Below are positions 11,636-23,299 of a stretch of 64,000 bases of DNA, in pieces (the first letter of the stretch is position 1; the number at the start of each line of letters is the position of its first letter). The notes below the pieces were generated by a model. The model searched no databases and had not been told where the DNA came from. It saw only the letters and a program-made list of their open reading frames with translations. Source of the DNA: Hedera helix (Eukaryota; Streptophyta; Magnoliopsida; Apiales; Araliaceae); NCBI GenBank assembly GCA_947179155.2, contig OX359282.1, positions 32,892,221-32,956,220 of the forward strand, in the 5' to 3' direction. A program made the position numbers and the translations under genes.

Positions 11636-12670
11636 ATTGTTAATATATATCTCAATATTTATTGATTCTTATAAAAAAATCCGATATGGAGTAGTTGATC
11701 AACTACTGAGTGTGTTAATTTATAACGGGGCATGCTACATTCTAGGGCGTACATATATCAATATTCTAAGTATCTCGAAAGTGACTGCTGATTATTTCTC
11801 CACCAAAGTCTTAGGAACAAATACAAAACAACTAATTTGAATACTTTCGCAATCTTATATTCCACCCGTTCTAATACATTTATTGTTTCAAACATATCTT
11901 TAATACTTACTCTCTCTGTCCTTTTTTAATTAATGTTTTAAAATTGTACACATAAATTATGAAATGCAATTAATTATTTGATTGATTAAATTGAATATAA
12001 AATTTCAATATAAACTTTCTAAAATTTATTTATTAGAAAAGATGAGAGATAAACAAATTAACCTTTAATTATAAAGGATAATATAAGAAATTAACCATTT
12101 AATATTTTTTAAAATCTACAAACGACAAATAAAAAAGAACAAAAAGACAAATATAAAAGAACGGAGAGAGTATTAGGAATATAGTTTTGATGATATAATT
12201 ATGCTTAATCTACCTATAATACAAGTAATCACTTTACATTTTAAAATCAAATATGTATATCTAAATTTAAAATGAACCAGTGAGAATATATATATATAAT
12301 ATGTTGGAATGAACGACATATATTACCACAAAATTAATAAACCCATAAATAACATCTATTATTGGCTAAAGGAAGTAATACTGTAAAATATGTAGATTGG
12401 ACATTTGAAAACTAGACAAATGGTGACCCAAACTATGACCTTTATGACTATGATATTTATTGAATGGATAAGTTTATAAGGATAATAATCGGATATAACA
12501 TTAAATATTATATTTATTTTTATTATTAAATATTATTATGTAATACGAATTTTAATATCATATAATACTATTTAATGATAAAAATAAATGTAGTATCCGA
12601 ATGTTATTACTCATTATTGTGTTTATATATTTATCCTTATTGAATATAACATCTTGTCGAAGCGTGTAAA

Positions 12671-12938
12671 AACAATACATGGAATAAGTCCACATACATT
12701 ATATGAGTAAAATAAATTAATAGATAATTAAAGTTATGATAACAACATTATATAACAGTTGTTGCCCTAAATTACAATAGAATGGATTCATTGATATTCC
12801 TTCTCCAAGTAAAATCAATACATGGCATAAGTCCACATTATACAAAGTAAAATAAATTAATAAATAACTAAAGTTATAATAACAGCATTAAATAACAGCT
12901 GTTGCGCTAAACTACAATAAAATGGATTCATAGCAATT
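12671..12938 (-). repeat. Tandem duplication of a promoter-distal block, PHT1-A only
   Basis: Two adjacent copies (about 12671-12797 and 12814-12938) share ACATGG-ATAAGTCCACAT, AAAGTTAT-ATAACA and CTACAATA-AATGGATTCAT. Copy B has the block once (about 46928-47059). Each block carries a central palindrome of the form AACAGCTGTT (CANNTG core; AACAGTTGTT in the first copy). Confidence 0.85.
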
Positions 12939-13397
12939 TTTTATTTATTTTTAGTGTTGATGTGGATAAAAATATATACCTATTTAATGTTGACCTGTGT
13001 ATAATATGTATATCTTCTTGTAGAAGGGTTAAAAAAAATTTAACACCCGTTTATTCTAAAAATGATTCTGGAAGCACCAAGGATTCTATGCGAACTCTCT
13101 CGATAATTATCTCTTTATCAAGATCATCACAAAGGAGCTCAATCTTATAATGATTTAACTAAGGGGTCGTCAAATGTTAATCACTCAAGGAGGTACAATT
13201 CGTATTGGAATCTAGTAGAGGTAATCCTTTATAAATACTCGATCACACTCATCAATCAAGCTGCGCTCAATCTAGCTCTCATATAATTTTTTTTCTTTTT
13301 TCTTTTTTCTCTAACTGAGTATTGACTTAAGCATCGAAGGGTCTCTCCGGAGCAATATTTTAAAAATCGGACCGGTCATATAACAAAAAAAATTACT

Positions 13398-15929
13398 AGG
13401 TGTAGAGGTGTATAACGGTCGATTTGGTCCGGAAAAAAATAGCAAAATTATTTAAGTCGATTATAAAAAATTAAAAATCAAAACCGTCTAAATTTTTTCT
13501 CCGTAATCGGTTTAGTTAGTTATAAAACTTAAGCATAAGAGATAGAGTTATGAATTCATCCGATCTAAATAAAATTAAAGTACTAGAATACCATTCTTAA
13601 TTTATTTTTAAACTCTCACTTCAATATTAATTCATTTCAGTATCACAGTATATTATCTCAATTTTTATATATAATATTAATATCATGTGAAGCTTCATAT
13701 GTTCTTGACAATATGTGTGATATTGTTGGTAATTGATAATTTGATATTCTTCATATCACCGATTTGCCATAATAATTAATAAATCACTAACTTAGTAATT
13801 ACTAACTGTCGACGCCGGAAAAGTCGTTTCGTTTTTAAATAATTGCCCTTCACAATTTTAGCCTTTGGATTAAGATGTGTTTTTTTTGAAAAGACTCGGC
13901 TTGAATGTTGACGGGGTTTGAAAGGTCGATTTTATGATGACCCAATTGACCAGAGTCGCTAGTTGGTATATTCGAAATGGATGTACCAATTCATCCAAAT
14001 TTTATTTTCGTAATCGCTGGCTCATGTATGATTCCGAATTAATTGGTCCGCGAACCGAGATTCATAGAGTTCGGGGGCTTGCTTAAGCGAGGGGAAGGTG
14101 TTAGGCACCCCCCGACTTCCGTGAAAACACGGTTACCGCGATCATGATGTTTTCCTATCCTTTTAAATTCTAAAATATGTGTGTGCGCATGTGTGTGCCT
14201 AAATGAATGTCGTTGGAATGTTTTATTTCTCGAAAGTACTTCTGAAATCTCGTTGACCCTATGCACGAAGGATTCGATTTGTTTTGAAAAGTTCATTTTT
14301 AGGCTTTCGTTTTGATAACAAAATCTTTAATAATGACATTTATAAAACAAGGTTTTCGAATCCTTCGTCAAATAGGAATGGAGCTCATCCGATACTTTCA
14401 ATTTTTTATTTTTAGCCTACGAGTGATCTAATATCCTACTTTGCTTGATTTTATGAAATCTTTATCTTTTCATTCCTAAAATTGTTTTCTCGTGTCAAAA
14501 GGGAAAACCAAGTATCAAAATAACGTTGTAGCTATTTGTGGGCATGTAAGCCGTCTAAATAGCCTCAAACGCCCACAATCACATATTTCACTATCACGGG
14601 GCCTTAAACCCGATTTTCGACTCGATGTCGTTTTAAGGCCCAAAAATTTATATATTTACATAAAGGTGCATCGCGATCGCTACATACGTAAAAGCTATAA
14701 AATAAACTAAAAGGATATCATCGGGAGGTTAGGAGGAGATTTCATCCGCAATAAATCATCCCTAACCGTCCCTAATCCACAGATCTACAACATATATTGA
14801 CTACATTGGATCTAACTTCAAAATACACCAAATCAAACTATTTAAATAGCAATGCACCAAATATTTTCGGATCTACAGTAGATCAACCCAACAAATGCAA
14901 TAAGAGCAAAATAAAACTATATCTAAAAGATTTACTAGATAAAACACAACGAAACTATGAAACTCGGATTTTTCACATTCCAAATGATGAAATAAATGCT
15001 TTAACACTTGGAAATCAACTAGGATACAATACCTAGTATAAAGATTGTACAAAAGATGAAGAATCTCACTTCTTCTCTCTTTTTCTCTCACTCACGTCGC
15101 TCTTTTCTCCTCTTTTTTTTTTCGTCCGTTCGCGTCTAATCAAGAAATGAAACTGGAAGAGGTGATTTAGAAACTCAGATCTTGGCCGCAGGTGCAGCTG
15201 CGGCCAGCTTCGGTGCTTTCTCGATTTTTGTGTACTGATGTCGGTCTTTTATTTTTTCGCTGGAAGGCTCGTATTTTGCAATCCGAAAATTCCTGGGAAA
15301 CGTGTCATATTGTTTGCCTCGTCATCGTAAGCGTAGTGGCCATCGTAAGCGTAGTGGCCATTAGTCGTCTTTTGTGATCAAATCAGGTTCTTCTGGATCA
15401 ACTGTTTGCCTCGCCTAAAGTAACCTGATGCTCGTTGTTTGTTATGACAGCTTTGACCGTAAATCGTTGAGGTGACTTTGTGTTGGGGTCCACCTTCCTT
15501 TTCGCATGTCGGGTCAAGTGACGATTTTGCCCTCCTGCCAGGGTTAGTGCAAAAGCGTAAAATTTGGGTGTCTACACTAACTAGGATAAAAGTTTTCTAA
15601 ATCCATCACAGAAAAATAAAAATCACCTAACTCACTGACTAGGATAGAAGTTTTACAAATTCGTCACAACAAAGACATATAATAAATATATAATTATATA
15701 AAATAAATATTTATTAGAAAAATATATAAATTATATTATAATTTTAAATTCTTCGATCGGTTTCGATTTTTTGAGAAGCTAAATCAAACCGGCCGAACTA
15801 GTCTTGATTTTTTAGTTTTACAATGTTCAATTTTTTCGATGTTATGCTTTTCGATTTGAAATAGTAACGGTTTGGTTCGGTTCGATCCGGTATATTTTTT
15901 TCAGTTTTGTGTGCACCCCTAACCGGGTG
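13398..15929. mobile_element. TIR element nested inside the outer TIR element
   Basis: The left end (TAGGTGTAGAGGTGTATA, then GGTCGATTTGGTCCGG) is mirrored at the right end (CGGTTCGATCCGG ... TGTGTGCACCCCTAA). These are the GGGGTGTNCA-type ends with runs of GGTTCGGTTCG seen in many plant hAT-like MITEs. It is itself split by the solo LTR at 13807-15576. Ends are approximate. Confidence 0.6.
13807..15576 (+). mobile_element. Solo LTR with CTAAC target-site duplication
   Basis: A 1770-bp block starts TGTCGACGCC and ends GGGTGTCTACA, with perfect 5-bp duplications CTAAC on both sides (13802-13806 and 15577-15581). Inside is the plant-repeat hallmark GAGGGGAAGGTGTTAGGCAC (about 14090-14110). TG...CA ends and a 5-bp duplication with no internal retroelement domain are the expected result of LTR-LTR recombination. 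No gene inside is supported. Confidence 0.88.
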
Positions 15930-16599
15930 TATGGATCACTGGTTCAACTAGTGGTCGAACCATCATTGACCCAGTGACGTCATTAATATGTAATAAATAA
16001 TAAATATATTAATTATTATTATATAAATATATATTATATATAATATCTATCAAATATGTAAAATTAATCAATTTATCTATAAAAAAAAAACTAAACCTAT
16101 TTCTACAATATTTACTTTATACAATTCAACTAAATACTAAATTTATATGAAAAGAAATATATTAAATCATGTTCATAACTCAAAAGTGATAAAAGCAAAC
16201 ACAAATGAATATAAACATATTATGTAAAAAAAAATTATAGTTAGCTTGAATCGATAAAATCAGTGAACCAGTGACCGGTTCACTAGGTTGACTGGTTCAA
16301 CTACCAGTTCAACGATTTTTATCATTTTTTTGTCTAAACTGGGTTGATGGTCCAAACCAGACAGGAGCAGGGACCGACCGGTTTCGATTTTTCCCGGTTA
16401 AACCACCGGTCCGATCCAGTTTTTTAAACATTGTTCTGAAGTCCAAACTCTGAAGAATCTTTTAGGTGTTTTGCTAACTGTGCAGGTCTAATTATTCCAC
16501 TGTTTAAGTTTATCAACACTCCTGATCAGATATACATTTTTGTCCTCATTAAATTGGTGTCGTCTGTGGGAATATACAATAATTAGATTTGTGCAAATT

Positions 16600-17750
16600 C
16601 ACCGTCTTTAATACCTCCAAAAAAAGCTACTAGTAGGATTGCTAACAAAGTCATTGCTGGTGTCACTAAACGGCATTGAAATTAATAGTCCTATTCAACC
16701 AGGCAATCCTTTATTGAATGCCATCACTCAACACCAAGAGGTCGAGAAGAGCACTCAACCTCATCAAAGTAACAATGAACCAGAATTCAATGAGAATGAT
16801 CCAGTTTATCTTAAGGCCAAGATTCAGATCTTAGAGAAAGTCCCCTTGAATAAGTAAATCATAAAGGAACGTGCTAAGCTTCTCTTGGAAAATGAGAAGA
16901 ACTTAAATGCTAACGTTGCATGAAAATTGAGAGAAGTAAAGGTTAATGACAACTCTTCTTCTCCACATAAAGAGTGATAACCTAGAAACAACACACGTAA
17001 AAAAAGATCACCATCCAAGGATAAGGATGATCACATCAAAGAAAATTCTCCATCAGTCTCTAGTCATCATAGGAGGGGTGGTGGCGATTCTAGCATGGAC
17101 ATAAAGTTAGATGACATGTAGCATAAGTATGAACAACTGATGGGCATATGTATTGGAAGTAAAAGTCTCCAAAATGTCAGGACCACTCCTTTTACTCGAC
17201 TCCCTTAAAGCTTTTTATTACCAACTCTATGGTCCTACAATGGTACCATATATTCGTTTTACCATATTCATTCCTTCACTACCATGATGGACCTCTTGGT
17301 CACCGATAATGAGATATTATGCAGAGCATTCGCCACCACCCTAGATGGATCTACTAAAAAGTGGTATAATCGTTTACCTTCTAACTCCATCTATTCTTTC
17401 AAGGAATTTAATAGACGATTTTTTACCAACTTTGCCAATAATCGATATATAGACAAAAACACCACCTCCCTTATGGTTGTGAAATAAGAAGAATGAAACC
17501 CTTAAAGATTTTCTCGCTCATTTTAACAAGGAACAATAATAGGTCCAAGACCTTGATGATGCCATAACGGTGATTGCCATCCACAATGGCATTACCCATA
17601 AAGAGTGTAGTTTGGACCTAACAACGTTCCCTCCAAAAACCTACTAAGAACTCCTTGAAAGGGCTTAACACTTTGCTAGGGTTGAGGATATTTATAGAGC
17701 AAAACAAAGTGATAATAGTGATAGACGAGGGGTGGCTTCCAAGAGTGGCT
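16600..17750 (+). pseudogene. Decayed gypsy gag
   Basis: Fragments in frame read LLNAITQHQEVEKS and, at 17284-17487, EILCRAFATTLDGSTKKWYN then NRLPSNSIYSFKEFNRRFF. This matches the retrotransposon gag core pattern (CRAFP-TTL-G-A--WF--LP--SI-SF-EL---F). Several stop codons (for example near 16857, 16923, 17119, 17487) and frame changes interrupt it. It belongs to the remnant starting at 13024. Confidence 0.75.
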
Positions 17751-17799
17751 TTCAGTACATTCAAGTTTCTTAAATACATCCTATTTGTTCAGCCTTTCT

Positions 17800-18760
17800 C
17801 AAACATAGCCTCAACGTCAATTGAATTGACGTTGAGTACTTATTTTTTAACCAACGCCATTTCAATTGGCGTTGTGTGTTAAGCTTCAAATAAAATCTAA
17901 TTAAGCTTAATTAAACTAAACTAAATTATAAAATAAATAATTAAAAAAAAAAAAAAAAAAAGCCAACGCCAATTGAATTGGCGTCCAACTAAATTAAAAA
18001 AAAAAAAAAAGAAGCAAAATTCCAATGCGAATTGTCATTATTTATTCTCCATCAGTTAGAATGAAAAGGGAAAAAAATGAATGAGACATATATTTTATAT
18101 TTTTGTGAGAATATTAGGGGGGAAAATGAATTAGACATATATTTTATATTTTTGTGGAAATATTAAAATTAAAATACTTAAAAAAAATTAACTTTTTTTT
18201 AAAAAATGAATTTATTCTTTAAACAAAATTTCAAAAAAAGAAAAGAAAAAAAAAAGGTACACTTCAACGCCAATATGAATGTCGTTGAACCTATCCAAAA
18301 GTAATATTCAATTTTTTTCCTATGCTTCAAAGCCAATCAAAATGGCGTTCAGTTTGTTGACTTATCTGAACCCATTTTTTATTAAAAAAAAATTATAAAT
18401 AAAAATGAATTGTTTATTTTTATTTTTAAAAAATATTAATTTTTTCAAAAAAATAAATTTATTCTTTAAACAAAATTTCAAAAAAGAAAAGAAAAAAAAA
18501 GGTACACTTCAACGCCAATATAAATGTCGTTGAACCCACCCAAAAATAATATTCAATTTTTTTCCCATGCTTCAAAGCCAATCAAAATGGCGTTCAGTTT
18601 GTTGACTTATCTTAACCCATTTTTTATAATAAAAAAATTATAAATAAAAATGTTTTTTTTTTTTGAAAAAATATTCTTTTTAAAAATATATATATTTATT
18701 CTTTAAACAAAATTTCAAAAAAAAAAAGGTACACTTCAACACCAATATGAATGGCGTTGA
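17800..18760. repeat. Hairpin-rich repeat array (AACGCCAAT palindromes) with ~240-bp tandem units
   Basis: Imperfect palindromes such as CAACGTCAATTGAATTGACG, AACGCCATTTCAATTGGCGT and AACGCCAATTGAATTGGCG recur between A/T runs. From about 18180 a unit of roughly 240 bp repeats two and a half times (marker TTTATTCTTTAAACAAA at about 18211, 18458, 18696). Each unit has the hairpins AACGCCAATATGAATGTCGTT and AAGCCAATCAAAATGGCGTT. Subterminal repeats of CACTA elements look like this, but no CACTA terminus was found here. Confidence 0.7.
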
Positions 18761-18764
18761 AATA

Positions 18765-19560
18765 TGTATGGACAAAGAAGCGCAATGGAAGTTTTTAAGA
18801 AATAAAGAAGAGACTTAGTGAAGGACCTGTGTTGAGTTTACCAGACGAAACAGGAGGTTTTACGATCTATAGTGATGCATCGCACTAGGGACTAGGTTGT
18901 GTACTTATGCAGAACGACAATGTCATTGCGTATGCGTCAAGGCAGTTAAAAGATTATGAGAAGGGATACCCTACTCATGATTTAGAGTTGACAGCGGTAG
19001 TGTTTGCTCTTAAAATTTGGAGGCATTATTTATATGGAGAAAAATGTGAGATATTCACAGATCATAAAAGTCTAAGGTATATCTTCACACAAAAAAAGTT
19101 GAACATGAGGCAGAAGAGATTGTTAGAATTGATCAAAGATTATGATTGTGAGATTCTATATCATCCCAATAAAGCTAATGTTGTAGCTAATGTTCTAAGC
19201 AGAAAGAGCAGAGAGAAGTTGTTTGTATTGACAGAACAGAAAGAACTGGTAAAAGAAATGACTCAAATATAGTTGGAAGTGAAAAATCCAAAGGAGTCGG
19301 AAGAAAAATCGACAGAGATGGAAACAAGCCCAACCATGTTAGCTAAGGTGAAAGAGGCTCAAGATAAAGATGAAGAATGTGATAGAATAATGAAGAGAAT
19401 GATCGATGAAGAAGAGGTCAAGTTTTAAGTGGATAGCAAATGATTGTTAAGATTTGAAAATCGTGTTTGAGTACCGTTAATGTCTGAATTACGATAGGAG
19501 GTTTTACAAGAGACTCATAGTACGAGATACTCGATACATCCAGAGAGTACAATTCTATTA
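18765..19560 (+). pseudogene. Ty3/gypsy RT-RNase H / integrase fragment
   Basis: The longest open part (18907-19272) reads NVIAYASRQLKDYEKGYPTH, then ELTAVVFALKIWRHYLYGEK and FTDHKSLRYIFTQKKLNMRQ, the RNase H domain of chromovirus-type gypsy polyproteins. Upstream in frame is FTIYSDAS with a stop shortly after. Downstream (19440-19560) decayed codons match the integrase zinc-binding region (RFENR...THSTRYSIHPESTILL), again with stops. The fragment is truncated at both ends; the reverse-transcriptase core is missing. Confidence 0.9.
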
Positions 19561-20168
19561 TTTAACAGCTTTCTTATTTTTTTTCTTCAAAATAACTATA
19601 CGTATATTTACAAAAGTATTCTTTTAATATTTAATTATTTTTCAAACAAATATTACTATTATGCCAAACTAATAATCTAAATAGCAATAATAATTAAAGC
19701 TAATAATGTTAATCTAAAACTATTAACTAATAATTTAAATAAAAAATTATAATTAAAGCCAATAATACTAATCCAAAACTTATAACTAATAATCTAAATA
19801 TAAAATAATAATTCAAGCTACAAAAATAATAATAATACAAAAATACTAATTATTAACAAAATATACTAAAATATCAACTTACAAACTAAATATAATATTT
19901 AAAATAAAAATGACATTACAGAAAAATTAAATAAGAAACATACCCGAAAATAACGAGTTCCACAGATTTTTTACGTCCTCAATGGCTAAAAATTAACTAA
20001 GGAGGTCTTTTTATAAAAAGTCATACTACAATAAGGTCTTTCTCAAAATTGGAGGCCTTGTTGTTGGTTTAAAACTAAAGGGTTAAAAGCCTTCCATATA
20101 TAGTTTATGAAAGGAGGAAAAGTTTGAGAAATAACTGATGTGGGACTAAAGTTAGACTTGGGTATTAT

Positions 20169-20605
20169 TGTAATAACCAAGAGTTCTAAAACCATTGTAA
20201 TGATGATTATTACATAATTATCAATGAATTAAAATTTTTATGTGAATTGATTATGCATTTACATGATTGAATAAATATATATATGTATGTGTATATTTAT
20301 TAAGCGCTAATGTAGCAAGATAGTAGAATTAATTAAAGCAAATCTAATTGCATTATATTTTAAGTCCAAATGAATTATTAAATTAGGTTCAATAAAATAA
20401 ACCTAATACTACATGAACATAGTTAATTTATTAGTACATGTTATAATTGAACTAACCCAATGCTTATTTAGTGACATGCCACATGTGTTAGTAATGGATA
20501 GCCCAATGGAATGTATTAATTGAGCCCAAACAAATTAAATGAATGATCGTAATAGAATTATTAACTAGATCTAATATGGAGTCCAAATCAAAGTCAAAGA
20601 TTGGT

Positions 20606-20667
<62 letters not shown>

Positions 20668-23280
20668 ATAAAAATAAATCAAAAATGGACCATAAAAGGC
20701 AACTTTGGCCGACAGCTAGGGGCCCCTACAAAGGGTGAAGTGTTGCTCAATGTTGCTTCATTCACACATTTTACTTTAATTGTTCAATTACCTAGTTAAT
20801 CATCTAGTGAATCCATCAAATAGTAAGATCACTTAGGCTCTTAATCAACTAATGTTAGTTGATTAGGAAGGTTAATGAAGGGTTACCCAAGTGCTATAAA
20901 TAGAATGCTTCACCTATTGGTTATGTTGGTTAGTCATTTGCTAGAATCACCAAGAGAGAAAAGAGAGAGTTTCCTAGAGAGAAAAGTGAGAGAACTCTTG
21001 TAAGCTTGAGAATTCACCAAGGAAGTTGCTAGAGATTATTCAAGGTGGAGTTCTTAGCTAAGTTCATCTCAAGAAGAAGAAGATCATCCAAATCTATGAG
21101 GTTGTAAAGTGTTCAATACCTTCATTATTTCATTTCTATGGTCTATATATATTTTAAATAGTCAAAATATATTTTTAACGGTTCAAAACCTATTTTGATA
21201 TTCTATAATGCTAGATCTTGGATATATATGAAGATTCATAGTTTAGTATATTTTATATGTGTATTTATATGCTTGATATGAATATAAGTTGTAGATATAT
21301 GCATATTAAGGTTTACTGGTAAAATCATAACTAGTTATGTTCTATAAATTGTGGTAGTTTAAAATGTAACGGTTGGTTATTTGATTTTGATGGCTGCAAG
21401 TTATATTTATGAGTTATAAAGATAACTCAATTTGAATCTCTCAAAAATATGAAAAAATGAGAAAGTTATGACTTTTATCGTAAACTATGTCGTTTTGAAA
21501 CCTTTGAGTGATCGATCTCGAATCTTATGTCAAAAATATTTGCGAAAACGAGATCGAACCATGATATGTTCAAAAACAAGAAGTTAGGAAGATAACAAAA
21601 TTGATTTTGTGTTTTTTGGACGTGTATGTTTCATTTTATAAAAGATTGAACGAAAAAATCAAAGTTCAAAAAATTAGGGTTTAGAAAATTAGAATTACTG
21701 CCGCAGCAGTAGTCCAGACAGTTTGAAAATTTATAGTTTATTAATCGAGTCAGGTTAGGCCAAGTAAAATGGATCGGGTCAGATCTTTTAGAAATATTAT
21801 TGAATAAAATATTATTAAATGAATAATAATATTATTAAGTGAATAAAATATTATTTAATGATTAATAATATTATAAATTGAATAAAATATTATTAAATGA
21901 ATAATAATATTATTAAGTGAATAAAATATTATTAAATGATTAATAATATTATAAAGTTAATAAAATATTATTTAATAATTAATAAAATTATGAGGTTAAT
22001 AAAATATTATTAAATGATTAATAATATTAAGAATTTAATAAAATATTATTTAATGGTTTATAAAATTAGATAGAAGTTTAAACTATATTAAATGATTAAT
22101 ATAGGTTTTATATGAGTAAAATATTATCAAATAATGATAATATTTTCTAAGTGTTTAATATACCCTTAATTATTTAATTATGTGATTAAGCGTTAGCAAA
22201 TTAAGATGTACAAATGTTATTATATGAACCTAGATATATGATACTAATTGAAAGATCAACTTGATTAATTGTTAGGTCTGTTCAAAGGATATTAAGTTGT
22301 ATTGGTTAGCTATAATCAATAATCGAGGCAAGTTCTCTAACCTTACTCAAATTTATATTGAGCAAGTATTCTATAATGAACTTGTATTTATTCTTACAAG
22401 AGTTTAAGTGGCTTAATTATTGAAAATTAATCCACATCCATATTGTTTATGAATTCGCACATAGTGCATTTGAAGTTTTATAGTTCTTTGATTTATGAAT
22501 TGTTAAGAATGTCTAAGTTAATTGTTTGGCTAAACACTGCATGTATAAATTCAATAACTTGAATACTTTTAAAAGCTTATCTAAACCGGTTGGTGTGGAT
22601 TCTTATACTAAGTCTGAGAACGAACAACCCTAAATAAGTGGATTATATGTCGAAAAACCGACATTTGCATAAGATATCTGAATGTTATGCATATACAACA
22701 GATACAAGAGGCTGATCCCCTCAAGTGTCAAAACAATAAAAGGATCATATACATATTTGATTTACGTTATGTATTAGTTCATGGTCCTTCAAGGTCACTC
22801 AGCAATAAAAACTCAATTATTTTTTTTCATTGAAATTTGATTCGTGTTCTTTCACAATTTTTATACATTGTTAAAAACTCTAAACTCATGATATGTCAAA
22901 TCTTGAATTTACTATTCTTAAACTTGCCGAGGAAGCTAGTTGTTCATCCTTACTATATCATGAACCATTTTTCAGCTAAGCCTGAATCCTCCAAGAAGGA
23001 CAAGGATAAGGGAAAAGCCAGGGCTTAGATTAAATTATTGCATGTTAGATATGTTAATTGTTTAATATGTTATTGCAGTTTATAAATCTTTTGTAATCCC
23101 TTAAGATATGTACTGTTTATATTAAGGTTATAAGACCTTGGGATGGTAGTCCTTTTTATAAGAAATATTTATGTATTATTCCGTAAAATTTAAATGAAGA
23201 ATATGTATTTAGCTGTTATTATGTTTTGTATTGTGAGCACTAAACACGATGTTATGGAACCCGGATTTGGGGGCGTTATA
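20169..23280 (+). mobile_element. 3.1 kb solo LTR inserted in the gypsy LTR
   Basis: Starts TGTAATAACC and ends GGGGGCGTTATA, with 5-bp flanks ATTAT (20164-20168) and ATTAC (23281-23285), a likely one-base-decayed target duplication. Removing it rejoins the older element's LTR start to its polypurine tract. Inside are a TATA box (GCTATAAATAGAATG, about 20891-20905), an (AT)n run at 20608-20663 and an AT-rich tandem repeat. The overall plan resembles the two solo LTRs at 51169-56292. No coding domain is seen. Confidence 0.75.
21780..22140. repeat. AT-rich tandem repeat inside the solo LTR
   Basis: Units of roughly 35-40 bp alternate GAATAAAATATTATTAAATG with ATTAATAATATTA, about eight times with drift. 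Confidence 0.8.
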
Positions 23281-23299
23281 ATTACATTACCTCCCCCTT

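Larger units (their letters stand above)
11580..12940 (-). promoter_or_regulatory. PHT1-A upstream region, homologous to the PHT1-B upstream region
   Basis: This flank aligns in order with 46112-47060 upstream of PHT1-B, for example CTCAATATTTATTGATTCTT, AGTGTGTTAATTTATAA and GTAGATTGGACATTTGA. The shared promoter therefore moved with the gene in the duplication. 11880-12290 contains AT-rich sequence less evident in copy B. I found no perfect GNATATNC (PHR-type P1BS) site on a by-eye scan, which is not exhaustive. Confidence 0.6.
13353..16433. mobile_element. TIR transposon inserted in the gypsy LTR (outer nested element)
   Basis: The left end CAATATTTTAAAAATCGGAC and the inverted right end CAATGTTTAAAAAACTGG / ATCGGACCGG form imperfect terminal inverted repeats with CGGACCGGT cores. 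It is flanked by 8-bp duplications CTCCGGAG (13345-13352) and TTCTGAAG (16434-16441) that differ by three C/T or G/A transitions. An 8-bp duplication fits a hAT-like element. Its own body is only about 13353-13397 and 15930-16433; the rest is inserted DNA. No transposase is seen. Confidence 0.7.
13024..17790 (+). mobile_element. Ty3/gypsy remnant: LTR, primer-binding site, decayed gag (host of nested insertions)
   Basis: An LTR piece at about 13024-13344 (with CTTTATAAATACTC, a TATA-like core, and the terminal block TGACTTAAGCATCGAAGGGT) resumes at 16442 after a 3.1 kb insertion and ends at TCCTCA (16548). A primer-binding-like site TGGTGTCGTCTGTGGGAA follows at 16555-16572, as in Tat/Athila-type gypsy elements where it reads TGGCGCCGTCTGTGGGAA. 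Gag remains follow, and the element breaks off near 17790. No polymerase is left. Confidence 0.75.

Noticed and set aside
11580..12940. PHR1-binding P1BS site in the PHT1-A promoter
   Set aside because: Several GNATAT-like strings were checked but none had the full GNATATNC pattern; the scan was by eye.
14039..15377. Several 60-85-codon open stretches
   Set aside because: All lie in the solo LTR 13807-15576 and show no domain.
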